Positions 46,340 to 58,396 of a DNA stretch of 64,000 nt are shown here, one piece after another. The stretch is from positions 33,560,501-33,624,500 of the forward strand of contig CM027379.1 in NCBI GenBank assembly GCA_015680905.1. Direction: 5' to 3'. Position numbers and translations under genes: made by a program. The DNA comes from Coptis chinensis (Eukaryota; Streptophyta; Magnoliopsida; Ranunculales; Ranunculaceae). The notes beneath the pieces are model-generated. The model was not told the DNA's origin, made no database searches, and saw only the letters and a program-made list of their open reading frames with translations. The number at the start of each line of letters is the position of its first letter. Positions within the stretch are counted from its first letter, which is position 1.

Positions 46340-47310
46340 TCATTGTCTACTTGTTACCATGTTAAGTGATCTATGGCCCCGTTCAAGATATTTCAGGGTA
46401 ATGGTGAGTAAATCATCTGCCTCAACAGTGACACAAGCAAGTAGAACCATATTCTCTCGGGCATTTACAAGCATTTGATCCGCTAAATCACCATTCATAA
46501 TTTTTCTCTGTTCTTCTGTAGTTTCTATTGCTATGAGCTTTGTGATTACATCCACACTACAGTAAGGGTGCAACTTGAACCCGTATATAGGACTCTCCTC
46601 AGCTTGCTTGCTCATCTTGAGATGGACAATCTGGGCTATTTTCTCAGAGCTGAAGTCGTTAAAATCAAAGAACTTCACTCTTCCGCGGAATCCCTCATTG
46701 GAAGAGATTACACGCTTCATCGGTTCACTATAACCAGCAAATATCACCGAAATTTCTCCACGTTCCATCACAGACATTATCTCCTCCAATGCTTCCACCC
46801 AAAGTCTTGGCTAGAATTCTCAGGTATCAGCTGATAAGCTTCATCCACAAAGAGAATCCCTCCCTTTGCTTCCTCTATCTGCCATTAGTACTTCCTCAAT
46901 TGGATTACTTTTGTAAGTTATAAAGGAATGAATATACAGCACTGCATGGGAATGGAGACAACATACCTTCTCTCTAGTCTTTGGACCAGTATGCCCAATA
47001 TATTCACCTACAAGATCAGTCCGTTGCACTTCTGTTGTCTGTATGTAGTATTCCAAGCTTATGTAGTAGTCCTCCGAGGAGCAGAGCAACAATTGTTTTC
47101 CCTATTGATTACAGTCGTTACTATCAGCATGCATGCAACAACAATCAGGGGATAACAGATATATTCAGTTGAAAGTTTTAGAACATTTCTTTTTTTATTA
47201 ATAATCGAAAATAGGTCTTGAATCATATCGATTTAAGCCAGTAGTCTTTCTATGACAGTGAGTACAAATAGTATTTTGTCTGCTTACTTTTAGTCACCTA
47301 ATTTTTTTTA

Positions 47311-47473
47311 GGGTTAACTAGTGTTACACTGTTACCCCCACTAGATGAGCTAATTCGGATCCCCCCACTAGATGGGAAATTAGGGTCTCCCCCAAAATAC
47401 ATACAAAAAAAAACTTTGTGTGAGGGGGTGGGAGGGATTTCTCCTAATTAGCTCATCTAGGGGGAGTTAACCC
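47311..47473. mobile_element. Mutator-type MITE copy 1 (163 bp)
   Basis: Ends are GGGTTAACTAGTGTTAC (left) and a right end ...CTAGGGGGAGTTAACCC. It folds back on itself, with two CTAGATG words. It is flanked by T-rich sequence, so its 9-bp duplication is ambiguous. It lies in an intron of the AAA+ pseudogene and is the same family as 50018-50154. Confidence 0.75.
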
Positions 47474-47484
47474 TTTTTTTTTTC

Positions 47485-47878
47485 ATGCTCGGTAAGAATA
47501 AATTCTGTTAAAACTGAAAGTGAAATGTACATTGAGTACAAGAGATTAGCAGGGTCAATGCACCCTGCTAGGATTCAAGCTAAACTGCATCTACTACTCC
47601 TATTTATATCTATAGGGTAGGATACAATTAATCAAATCTAAAAAACCTATCAAAATGTGCTTCCCACTTCTGCAACCATGTAGGTCTGCCATTTGTCCAG
47701 GTAGCTTCATTCGGTTGTAGAGATGCTCCTGCCTTAGCCAAAGCATCGGCACTGAAGTTTCCTTCCCTCCAAATGGTAGTGATCCTCAATGCTGTTAATG
47801 TTTTATGCTGTTTTATATGGTTTCTGACATTACATTGAATTACTACCCAAGAGAACAACATCAGGTTTCTAACTACTC
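47485..47878 (-). mobile_element. L1-type LINE 3' fragment (minus strand)
   Basis: RNase H-like C-terminal sequence (TTIWREGNFSADALAKAGAS, WTNGRPTWLQKWEAHFDRFF) at 47861-47628 is followed by a 3' untranslated region to about 47490. The 5' end is truncated, as is usual for LINE insertions. It lies in the same intron as MITE copy 1. Confidence 0.7.
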
Positions 47879-48929
47879 TTCCAGGTACTATGATTTTTCA
47901 CATGAATTTAGGGTTATTTTTAATTAGATTTTAAACCATAAGATCATAGAACGTAACCATGCAACATTATTCCAAGTGTGCAACTCAAACAAGCAAAAGT
48001 TCAAATTTAGTGTCACTGCCTGAAGTTTGAGGGAACCACTTCTGATGAGATGTGATTCTTCTAGATGGGAGGAGCACAGATCTCCTTGCAAAAAAAGACA
48101 ATGGGTGGCAATGCGGGGAGTGCGCTTAGGGCAGAAGTAAAGAAATTACCTGTTCCCGGATTACCTAGAAACGCCATATGAGGGGCCCTTAGTGCACCAA
48201 TCTTGAGCCGAAGAGCCCTACGCTTCTCATCTAATATCATCCCCTTGGCCCATTTCCTGAGCTGTTCTCTGAGATCATTCAATCCTATAATACTTGAAAT
48301 TTCATCTTCCAGTTCATACATCATGCTACTTGTTGCAATACCTTTGCACTTCCTCTGCTCCACAAGATGCGAATGGACGAGTTCATGCAACTTCTTGCTG
48401 TCAGTGCCACGAGAGAGACGATTTAAAGGACTCAAGCCTTTCTGCAACACAAGATATTTGACGGATAGTCATGACTCATGAGACATCCTTAATGTAGACA
48501 TTTGGTCCGTGTTTGTCATAGGACCAATAAAATAATGATAAATACACTTACATTGTTTTTAACACTGCAATCAGCATTGTACTCGAGCAGTACGTGTTTT
48601 TACAGTTGAGCATTCCTTTGATTGAAGTGAGTGCTGAACCGCAAGGTGCAAGGGGTCATTCCATTCTGCAAGCTAGATACGAACAGCGACGTTCCTTTAC
48701 GAAGATTTCAACCTCAGCTCCATTTAGTGATTAGATTGATACATAATAGCTAACGTACAGGCACAGACAAAAAATTATCAAAAGGAAGAAACCCAACCTT
48801 AGCTTTGGCCTCCACGGAAGCACCGTATTCAAGAAGCATCCTTGCAGCTCCAGTGCACCCATTCTTTGCTGCAATGTGCAGGGGAGTTTCTCCATCCTGT
48901 GCACATACCCATAATTCAACGTCAAGACA

Positions 48930-50310
48930 TTCCTATGGCATGACATATGGTGTATGGGCTCTGCCATTGTACTCTAATATTGAAGCTAGAGCTCTGATCT
49001 CCTTACCAAAAGATGCAAAGGTTAGTGAATTGATGGCACAAGGCCAATGGAATTCTCTAGTCATTAATCTTCTAGATGGTACACTCAAATCCAATATCTT
49101 GAGCATTGAAATCTTTCATGAGCTTCACGAGGACCGGATAGTTTGGACTGAGTTTGCAACAGGTGACTTCACTGTTAAATATGCGTACAAAGCTTAAGAA
49201 GGACTAGACGAAAAGTGAAGTGGTTTGGGTTGGTCGATCTCGGGAAAATTGGTGATTTCCAAATATTCTTTTAATGCTTGGCAACTCTTCTCGAGTAGTT
49301 TACCTACTCAAGATAGACTTATCCATAAGAAAGTCTTAAACTCTTCCTCTTGCTGCTTATGTAACAATATTAAGGAAAATACCAAGCACATGGTCTTTGA
49401 TTGTCCCTATTCTAAAACAGTTTGGGCTGTAGTTAAACATGAACTAGGATTAGGCAATCAGGTGCATCATTCAAACAAGGAATGGTGTTATATTCTCAAT
49501 CTTGTGCGAGATAAGTCTACAATTGTAGAGCTCTATAAAGTGTTTGTCTGTGCCGTGATTGGATATATATGGAAGGAGCGCGCGCAACAACAGAAGGTTT
49601 GAAGGGGCTTCTATGGATGTCAGCAGAATGATAATGACTGATATGAAGTACTATTTGGAAGTAAAGGTCGATGAAATAACTGATTCTATCAAGCTTCAAG
49701 TGGTTGCAGATAGACTTGGATTAACTTTCAAGTACAAGCAAAGGCAGATTCAACAGTGTAGATGGCTAAAACCTCCACCAAGGTATATAAAATTGAATGG
49801 AGATGGTTCCCAAAATTCTCATGGAGCAAGCTATGTAGGTATAGCTAGAGATGAAAATGGAGAGGTTGTTTTTGCCTACTCAAGTGGTGGTTGTACCAGG
49901 TCAGTCTTATTTCAAGAGCTGAAGGCGATTGAGGTGGGATTAAGTGAGTGTGTTAGCAGGAGCTTCAGCAAAGTAATGGTGTCATCTGACTCTATGAGAG
50001 CTATTCAAATTTTGAAAGGGTTAACTAGTATTACCCCCCCCAGATGGGGCAATTAGGGTCTCCCTTCCAAATACACACGTGTTTTTTTGTGTGTATTTGG
50101 GGAGGACCCTAATTGGCTCATCTAGTAGGGGGTAACACTAACTAACCCTAACCCATTTTGAAAAGTGTTGAGACTTGAGACTGCACCATGGCATTGCTTA
50201 AATGTGGTTGCTGCCATCAGGAGATGTTCTACAAGTCTTTTTGACATATCCTTCCCCATGTGTACAGAGAGGTTAATAGAGCTACTGATCATTTAGTGTA
50301 AGTATCCTCC
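48930..50310 (+). mobile_element. L1-type LINE, 3' part of ORF2
   Basis: Frames in succession give the end of the RT region (YGVWALPLYSNIEARALISL, then RIVWTEFATGDFTVKYAYKA). The zinc-knuckle zf-RVT domain follows at 49260-49590 (RLIHKKVLNSSSCCLCN, CxxC...HMVFDC). An RNase H-like domain covers 49770-50010 (YIKLNGDGSQNSHGASYVGI, LFQELKAIEVGLS), continuing after the MITE with VYREVNRATDHL near 50265. Stops and shifts are present. Its left end truncates the AAA+ pseudogene, and the Tat-like LTR follows on the right. No poly-A tail is seen. Confidence 0.78.
50018..50154. mobile_element. Mutator-type MITE copy 2 (137 bp) with 9-bp TSD
   Basis: GGGTTAACTAGTATTAC at the left end and GGTAACACTAACTAACCCTAACCC at the right are an imperfect inverted repeat. 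The 9-mer ATTTTGAAA flanks both ends exactly (50009-50017 and 50155-50163). It interrupts the LINE RNase H domain. Confidence 0.85.
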
Positions 50311-50339
50311 GTTCTATGCTCATATCACTACAACACACG

Positions 50340-50740
50340 TGTCCACAACCCAGGTCGTATCTCCACCAGCTCGTCATAACGACCTAAACGCAGGTCGTCC
50401 CGAATCTCAGTTATAACCATATATGGAAGCAAATCATCTAGCACAATCCTGAAGCTCAATCAACGCATCAATTAAGGAGGCATTTACTTTGTAACAACAG
50501 GAGTAATGACGAATCATCAAGATAGCATACAAGGTGGATCTACACTTCATAATGGCCTGGAGCAAATAAGGAAAGTCAACACAAACACCTATAAGTAGAG
50601 AGAGATGAACTACGTAAGGCTTGATTCAAGTTTACCCCAAGAAACTTGATACGTAGGAAACTCTAATCACAAGGAAGAGTGCAGCCATTCCCTATCAAAC
50701 AAACCATCAGGTCGTAGACCCAAAATACTTAACCTCTACA
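50340..50740 (+). repeat. Tat-like 5' LTR (start uncertain) and PBS
   Basis: The right end is set by ...AACCTCTACA directly before the PBS-like TTGGCGTCGTCTGCCGG (50741-50757). The left end is placed at TGTCCACAACCC (50340) because TGT...ACA ends are usual. It cannot be confirmed, as the 3' LTR is outside the window. Repeated AGGTCGT words occur within. Confidence 0.55.
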
Positions 50741-50826
50741 TTGGCGTCGTCTGCCGGTTTGTTTCCTTGAGAAAACACACTTACCATTTTCTCAAGCCCA
50801 CGAAGTTGGTCATAAAAAAAACCACC

Positions 50827-51828
50827 ATGGAAGCACAGCTACAAACATTAGCAGATCAAATGAAGACACTATAAGATTCCTTTGTAGCTTTACAACAAGA
50901 AAATCAAATTATGCGCGGCCAAGCAACCTCCAACACCAACAACGACACTCCGGACGCAGTGGAGAACAATGTCGTCACAACCCTCACCACCACCACCAAT
51001 CAACGACTAGAAGACTTCGCCCAAAGGTTGAAGAAGTCGAACGACAAAGCTAGCACAATCCAAATTGCTCAAAAGATGCTCCAGACTTACAAGGCATCAT
51101 CATTCACCACTGAAATCAAGGACAAGCAGTCTCCCTCAGAATTTATCCAACCAAAGTTCCCATTGTACGACGGTAGCTCATGCCCAGGCCAGCACGTAGC
51201 TCGCTTCAGCCAGATCTTTACACTCTACAACACTCCAGACTATGATTACTTGAAGTGCAAACTCTTTCTAGCCAGTTTGAAGGACGGAGCAATAGACTGG
51301 TTCTACATACTCTCTCCTGATTCAATCAGCAACTTCGACAAGCTGGCCGAAACATTCGCAGCAGAATTCATCCACAATAGGAAGAAGCAAGCCGACCTAG
51401 ACTCGCTGTTCCAGCTAAAGCAAGTGCATGGTGAGACAATCCGTGTTTTCCTAGGACGTTTCAAGAAGGATCTCCTATCGCTGGAATCAGGCCTCAATGA
51501 AACCTTTGCAACTTCCGCATTCACAAACGCACTCCTAGACGACTCTGACCTAGCAGGGTCCCTCATGCTCAACAAGCCAGGGACTTTAGACGACCTGTAT
51601 CATAAGGTCGACAAGTATATAAAGTACAAAGAATGGATGACCCAGTGCAAAGGCAAAGAAGTCCTCGTAGTAAGTGACAAGCGAGGACCCAAAGAAAGCA
51701 ATCACTACTCAGGCAACAACAACAACACCAACAACAACATCAACAAGGGCTCCAGCTCCTACAAGCCCTTTTACACCAAAAGAGAATTCTCCAACTTCTC
51801 CAGGACGCCAGGCCAAATTCAATCCTGA
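50827..51828 (+). pseudogene. gag: Tat-like gag
   Basis: ATG 50827 (MEAQLQTLADQMKTL) meets an in-frame TAA at 50872, after which 318 codons are open. The Retrotrans_gag domain is at about residues 95-245: FIQPKFPLYDGSSCPGQHVA, YDYLKCKLFLASLKDGAIDW and FLGRFKKDLLSLESGL. It is followed by an Asn-rich linker (NNNNTNNNINKG) and ends early at 51826 through a one-base shift near 51790. The true frame continues into the zinc-knuckle and protease segment at 51846. Confidence 0.85.
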
Positions 51829-51845
51829 AGAAGATATATACAACA

Positions 51846-52474
51846 CCATACTTCAAGCCTAACATTAATAAAGTCATCGCAATCCAAGGACATCCATACT
51901 GCCACTTCCACAAACTCCACCACCACGACACAGATGACTGTTGGAGCCTCAAGCACTACCTCCAAGACTTAGTCGAAGAGAGAAAGCTGAAAGAATTCCT
52001 GTCTGAAAGCAACCTCAAGCACAAACTAAACGCCAACCGCCACAAAAGCAGAAGTCGTAGCCATGAACGACCTGCTAACAACAGAAGCAGGAGCAGAACA
52101 GCCCGACGATCTAAATCTCCAAGTCGGTCGAGGCACAACAGGAGACAACACTCCTCCGACCACGATGAGGAAAAAGTAATCAACATCATTACAGACACCT
52201 CCAACGATGAAACATCAGGTCAGGAAAAGCGCAGACGGGTAGGAGCGCTTCAAGAAATCTACCACCTCTCCCACAAAGCTGAGGTGATCAATCCTATCAG
52301 CCCTCAAACAACAACAACAATTTCATTCACCGAGGAAGATCTAGACAAGGTGTGCCTACCCCACAATGACGCCCTGGTAGTACACGTCAAAATCAACGAG
52401 TGGACGGTCAAAAGAGTCCTCATCGATCTAGGAAGCTCCTGCGACATCTTTTTCTATTAAACATACAAAGACAT
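51846..52474 (+). pseudogene. pro: Tat-like gag C-terminus and protease N-terminal half
   Basis: The open frame from 51846 starts PYFKPNINKVIAIQGHPYCH. It holds a C-x-H...H...C zinc-knuckle-like stretch (YCHFHKLHHHDTDDCW), an Arg/Ser-rich basic tract (SRSRTARRSKSPSRSRHNRR) and the protease start HVKINEWTVKRVLIDLGSSC (D-L-G-S in place of D-T-G-S, about 52425). A TAA at 52456 precedes TYKD, where element B inserted. Confidence 0.8.
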
Positions 52475-53571
52475 TGATAAGAGCCCAAAACTGTAGTTTT
52501 AACCCCTTAATAATCATACTGTTAGACCAATTATGTGAATAATAAGTAAGAGTTAATACTGATTACGTGTTTTATGCATTTCGGGCTTCAAAGTCCATTA
52601 CGTGCGCGAGAAATGTGCCACTTTAGCAAGATAAAGGAGCAAAAGTCGCCAGAACTTCCGGGCCGTATCTTTTTGGACTCGGACCTCGAATTGGGCCTAC
52701 CTTATGTCAAAACGACCGCCTCGGAAAGAGCTTTCCAATGGTCTAAGCCTTGACCCAATCAGAGGAGCACAAGTGGACGAAAAGTCTGTTGAAGTCAACT
52801 GCAGCTGAAGAGGCCATTTTGAACTAAAGAAATTGGGTTTTGGGCCCGATTTTCCGGCCCAAAACATGGCTCCAAGCCCATGCACGATTTTTGGATCTGG
52901 AAGTATAAAAACAAAAGCTTGACTCTTTGTTAATGGCAGTTAGGTTAGGAAGCTAATGTTAATGGAGTTTAGGGTTAGAAAAAGATAGTTAGATCTAGAT
53001 TAGTTAATTACTTAGCTTTCATTCCATTAATTAGTTTCATTCTTTGTTTTAGATTAGTTATTTAAATCATTGAATATCATTCATTAGATAAATAAAATAG
53101 TTGTTATTCATTCAATCATGACTTGTTCTTATTGTTCTATTAGATAAATAAAGTTAATTAGTTCTCCATAATCTAGTTTCATTTTCATTTATTTATTAGC
53201 TTAATTCCTTAGATTTACTTATTTATCATTATTAGTTTAATTCAATTATTGCATGAGTAGTTTCGAATTGAGTTTAAACAAATAAAGTTTAAATCTTTTA
53301 TATTATGTCTTGTTTAGATTCAATTGTTGGGAATGGTAGAATAGAAATTTCACATCAAATCATTACTCTCACCATTGTTCATTTTGGGTTTGAGTAGTTG
53401 AATTCTATTTAGTCTTGATAGATTGAGAGTGGAACGAAATCCTTACTCTATATATTGCATGATTATGTTTTGAAAGTAAGAAGAATTGATTTAAACGTAA
53501 GAACGGTAGGATTACGTATTAGTGTTCTTGTAGCATTAATATTTAGGATTCTATTATTTTTACGGTTATCA
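52475..53571 (+). repeat. Element B 5' LTR (1097 bp)
   Basis: TGATAAGAGCCC...GGTTATCA. The TATAAAAAC promoter box is at 52904-52912. It differs from the 3' LTR by few substitutions and short indels, for example CATACTGTT/CATAATGTT, GTGCGCGAGAAATG/GTCGTAAATG and GGGTTTTGG/AGGTTTTGG. Confidence 0.92.
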
Positions 53572-53573
53572 AA

Positions 53574-53587
53574 TGGCGCCGCTGCCA
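53574..53587 (+). other. Element B primer-binding site (tRNA-Asp type)
   Basis: TGGCGCCGCTGCCA lies two bases after the LTR. It differs from the tRNA-Asp complement TGGCGCCGTTGCCG at two positions. Confidence 0.85.
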
Positions 53588-54785
53588 TTTTAATCTCGTT
53601 CAAGACAAGAATTCAATTGCTTGAATCCAAGGGGCAATCCCCCATTCTCTACCCACCCACCCTTTTAATTTTTCATTCTTATTTCTTGAATTTTCGAACT
53701 GCTTCAATTGTTTCAGCTTTTAGGGGTCTCGGATTCACAGAGAAAAATACTGCGGTGAAGGTATTTCTAAATTTTCGAAAATTCTGAAAATATTCATACA
53801 TAATATTTAATGTGTTGTTGATTTACTAGAATATTTTCAGATTTTTCAAAGTTGGTTTACCTTGTGAAAAAAATACGATCTTTACAGTGCTGCATTTCAG
53901 TTTTCACACCGTATGTTCTTGAAAAACAGACGAATAAGGTTACTTAGGGAGTTCTAAAAATTCTATAATTTTTACAGGAGTATGTATCCTAATCCAGGAC
54001 TTTGTAGTAAAAATTTGATGAGTTTTTGATTTGTTTTGACCTCCTAAATAGTAGAGTGTTTCCAGTGTGTTTCTGCAGTGTTGCAAACACTTAATATCTG
54101 GAACACCATCCAATAAGGAGAGGTTGTAGACATCCAATTGCTCTAAATTTTTTACAGGAACAACTAGAATCTGTCAGGAGTCTCCAGTAAAAATTTGGAA
54201 ATTTTTGATTTGTTTTGATGGGTTAAACCATTCGGTTGTTTGTATTGTGTCCGAAAACGGTTTCGCAAACTTTGGAGGGCTGTAGAGGGACTTTCACTGC
54301 TCCGATCGATCTGAAATTTTACAGGCTACTTGATAGACGTCTTAGCAAATTACTGTAAAAATTTCAGATTTTTTGGAGTACGATAAAAGGCCTAAAACTT
54401 GAAAACCCTGGAGCGCGCCCGCGCCCATGTTGAGCGCGACCCGCCCTTATTCACTTGTAATTTCAACTTACCTTTGAGCCCGCGCCCAACCCGCGCCCTA
54501 CCCGCGCCCAACAAGGAAAATTCATCCGAACAGCCCAATTTTCATAGGTAAATGCATATTTTTATTCCTTAAAGTTATTAAGTGTTTCTAACTTGTTAAA
54601 TACACTTAAATCAGCGTATACAAGACGCTTATTCAAACGCTGTAGCAAGGAGGCATTCGTGTACTCCTTCTTCCACCCTCTCCTCTTACGTGGAGGAGTT
54701 TTAATTTTAGTATAATCAGGGCTTGTTTTTCGTAGTAATAAATATAACACGCCTATCTAGAATTTCACACACTACACCTGCATCA
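53588..54785 (+). other. Element B leader with GC-rich repeat array
   Basis: No gene. At 54405-54520 the words GAGCGCGCCCGCGCCC, GAGCGCGACCCGCCC, GAGCCCGCGCCC, AACCCGCGCCC and TACCCGCGCCC form a GC-rich array in an AT-rich leader. The rest matches A1 2130-3240 in reverse. Confidence 0.7.
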
Positions 54786-57000
54786 ATGGCTAAAGAACAA
54801 GAGACTCCTCTCTCGATTTTTATAAAGCCCTAAACGATGGCCCTAAGTCGCATCGTTCTTGCAGACCTAGTGGGGATTTTCAATCCCCCCTATATATTTA
54901 ACTTGTTACCGGTTTTCATGGTTTAGACCACGAGAAGCCTTACCAGCACATCGTGGGATAGACCAAGTTCTCACTACATTCCATCATCCTAGCATAAGTC
55001 CGGATCAAGTTAAACTTAGGGTGTTTCCTTTCACCCTAGCCGACAAAGGCGTCTTGGTTAACTGCCCAAACGCCAAACTCTGTGGACTCATGGGCTCAAC
55101 TTGTTCAATTGTTCATGGAACAATTTTACCCACCACTTAAGACAGATGAAATGCTTCACAAGATTCATTTCTTCACCCGAATCCTCATGAATCCTTTTCG
55201 AGGCTCGAATCGTTTCACCGATCTTCTCATTGAATGCCCAAGATCATAATCTTCGCGAAAGACACGCTTTGTTCGTGCTTTCTTCAAGGGGCTTTCACAT
55301 TATCATAAGGAGGTTCTAGATATCATGTCCGGGGTAGTTTTCTTAGTAAAGGAGCCTCGAGGCTTATACATTCTTAGAAGATCAATCTAAGAGGAACAAC
55401 AATTGGGGAGGTAACGATTCCTCCCGCTCCTCTCCTTCTTCTCTTGAGGTTAAACATGATCCCGAGCTTAAAACTCTTATCGATTCCCTCACTAAAAGGT
55501 AGATGCCATCTCTGTTCAACAACAACCCACTCCACCATGAACATTAACTCTACTTTCGTTGTAATGTGCATTTGTAGTCTTGAGCATTCCGACTTCTATT
55601 GTCCTCTTTGTCTATGCACAAACACCACCACAACCATCACACTTCAACCAATTAACTCAACATCAAGGACAAGGGAACTTAGGTGACAAGAATAGAGGTT
55701 TAGTACCCATAACCCGTAACTATCAACATCAAGACATGAACGCCAACAAGCTTTAATTCCAATACAACCATCTACGGACAAAGTAGTAGTGACCTTGTTG
55801 GAGAAACAAAATCAAATTATGCAACAAAACTCCAACTTAATGAAAGATCGGATGATCAAAACTCTAATATGATGAAACAAATAATGCAAATGATGCAGTC
55901 TTTTGTGCCAAAAGGTTATTGACATGTCTTCTAACCAAAATAATAACCAAACCGGCATGTTTCCAAGTCAAGCAATGCCTAATCCTAAGTCAACAAACAC
56001 CGCCAAATAAAAAGTATTCAAATGTAATGGTAATATAAACCAAGGGGACTCCTACAGCAGTCACTACCCTTCGCTCGAGGCGAGTAGTTGATAACCAAGT
56101 GACTATGCCTAAAGATTACCCACAAACTAAAAATGATACCATACCACATACTATAATAGAAACTCAAGACCCTACAACCGTAGAAGTACCGGTTAAACCA
56201 CAACCAAAAAGGGAAAACATTACAAGATCCAATAATAGAAAGTGAAGACCCTACACCTGTAGAGGTTCCAATATGGATACCTAGATGGAAAACGGATAGA
56301 GATAAAGCAAAGCCTAATAATAATTTTATCCCTTCAAGTTAAAAATAGCGATAAAGCACCATATCCCCAAAGACAAGTTGTGTTTAAAAATGGCGAGAAT
56401 TTTGATGAGATTAGGGAAGTGTTTAAAAATTTGACTATAAACCTACCTTTTCTAGAAGCCATAAAAGTCTACTGGACACGCTAAGTTTCTAAAAGAGTTG
56501 TGCACCAAGAAGAGGAAAACCAACATACCCCACGAAGCATTCTTAATCGAACAATATCCCTCTTTATCCGAACATAACGGAATTGTTAAGTACAAGGACC
56601 ACCTCGGTCGCCCTATCAGATAATGCACCTTAGGTGATACCTTCATAACAAGCGCTTTATTAGACACGGGGGCGAGTGTTAACTTACTCCCTTTTTATTT
56701 ATATAAACAACTAGGTCTAACAAAACTTCAACCAACCAAAATGACTTTGCAGTTAGCCGATCGTTCTATTAAGTATCCCAGGGTGTAGTTGAAAATATTC
56801 TCGTTAAAGTTCGGGATTTTTTACTATCCAAAGAGACTTTGTTATTCTTGACACGAAGTTGCTCATGATTCCATTCCCATCATCTTAGGGCGTCCTTTCT
56901 TGGCAACCGCCAATGCCCAAATTAATTGTCGGGATGGCTCAATGACTCTTTCTTTTGGAAATCTTTCGTAGAAGTTAACATGTTTAGACAAAACAAGGAC
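54786..57000 (+). pseudogene. gag-pro: Element B gag and protease (degenerate)
   Basis: ATG 54786 (MAKEQETPLSIF) is soon followed by a stop. Fragments of Retrotrans_gag lie at 54900-55260 (LLPVFHGLDHEKPYQH-like, EQFYPPLKTDEMLHKIHFF), the C-terminal signature TTLRSRRVVDNQ near 56060-56095, and protease pieces at 56650-56960 (ALLDTGASVNLLPFYLYKQL, IIPFLGRPF-like, INCRDGSMTLSFGN). The active-site D-T-G is intact here, unlike in A1. Many one-base deletions break the frame. Colinear with A1 1-1992. Confidence 0.8.
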
Positions 57001-58396
57001 AACTAGGTTTGCCTAGAAAGGGAAGTGAAGTCCATTGAGAGTTTTGTACCTTACATTAGTCGCGGTGACACTTTAGTCCCCACACTAGTAGATACCCTCT
57101 TATGGAAGAAGACAAGGATCACAATTTCTACTCCCTAGGCGTAGATAACATCAAAGGAGGATTTCCTTCGACTCTTTTGCAATCCTTCTTTGTCCGCCTC
57201 ACGAAGTTCTCTCCTATTGACATCCATTCATCTCTTGACGAATGACGAGAAGAATTTTTCACCCTCTATCCCAAATTCTTCTTCTTACCCACCTATTGAG
57301 GAATGTCTTGCATATCTCAAGGCCTCGATGATATAGAACTAAGAACACTAGTTGAACACCATTCACCCACCTCACATCCTCATGTCACTCATTCACCTTC
57401 CATCACGAATGTTCCTCGCCCTCTACCTTTTCAAAAGAACCATTGAGTTTGTACTTGACCTTGGTGTTTCTCCTATGCTTCATAACTATCTAAAACCAAC
57501 TAGTGAAGAAGTAACACCCAAGGACAAGCCACCGGACACTTTTTTCATTTTTTCCATTTTTCCCTTCTCAAAATTATCCACATCCTACGTTATCTTCCAC
57601 AACCATCAATTTTCTCATGTTCATTTACTTGGCATTCCCTTCGTAGGAGGACAAAGAAGAAACCGTATGCTCTATTAGGTTTTAGATCTATAAGGCTTTT
57701 ACTCTAATTCCACTAAGCTACATCATAGGAAATCTTGGTGCTTAATTACGTTTGATGGTGCATTCCATGTTAATTATTTGTGGAAAGACCCACAACTTTT
57801 TAGATTATTGATATATGGGAAACTGCATGTAAATACATATATATCACTTTAAGTCTAGGGAATATGACTTTAAAAGACCAGCGTTTTAAAACAAATTTTT
57901 ATAAACCCGTTTTCAAAAATTTGTTTGGGGAATAAGTGTTTTAGTTTTCCATGCTTGATCACTAAACTTCCTATTCTTACCCCCACCTCGCTCCCACTTG
58001 TAAAAAAAAAAAAGTTTTCCACTCCAAGTTTTACTTTCTTTTCATCTAAACTCCGGTTTCAGCCCATCGAGGCCAGCGCTGCGCCCTTCACATTTTTGGA
58101 AAATTTAGTTAGAGCGCCACGCTTCAAGCCGAGCCCGCCATCCCTCATCATCTATCGACCTAGAGCGCCACCCCCAATTTGCCGAAGCGACCACCTCCCT
58201 CATCTATCGGATCTACGTGGAAGCCCGGCTTACAAGTTGAAGCGACCAGCCCAACACTGGAATTCTAAAATTTCAGAGCGACTCGCGCCTCTATCTGGCG
58301 AAGCCAGCGCTACGCGACTTCCTTGGACCAGAAAAATTCTAGTTTTCTACGGGTAGTTTCAGGATCATTCATAGCTATTCCGGGCGTAATTTTGAG
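57001..58396 (+). other. Element B region where pol should be
   Basis: No RT, RNase H or integrase motif is found on either strand. From 58060 to 58330 AGCGCCAC and GAAGCGACC words recur in a GC-richer stretch. The deletion junction probably lies at about 57340-57700. Confidence 0.6.

Larger units (their letters stand above)
46340..48896 (-). pseudogene. CbxX/CfxQ-type ankyrin-AAA+ ATPase pseudogene
   Basis: Exons read right to left. Two are ankyrin-repeat exons: 48896-48798 (DGETPLHIAAKNGCTGAARM) and 48665-48552 (NGMTPLHLAVQHSL). The exon 48441-48150 ends in Walker A (HMAFLGNPGTG). The next exon, 47101 to about 46968, supplies the missing GKT exactly across the splice, then QRTDLVGEYIGHTGPKTRE. 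From 46883 on come ILFVDEAYQLIPE (Walker B) and FAGYSEPMKRVISSNEGFRG, with the stop at 46340. Frameshifts at about 48590, 47020 and 46803, and loss of the 5' end at a LINE, show it is dead. Plant relatives are nuclear-encoded homologues of the bacterial and red-type Rubisco activase CbbX, fused to ankyrin repeats, with an unclear role. Confidence 0.85.

Noticed and set aside
48203..48481. Forward 92-codon hydrophobic frame
   Set aside because: It is the antisense shadow of the Walker A exon of the AAA+ pseudogene.
57925..58356. 143-codon Pro/Arg-rich frame in element B
   Set aside because: No family motif. The region is a GC-richer degenerate repeat in the spacer before the 3' ORF, and the frame overlaps noncoding repeat words.
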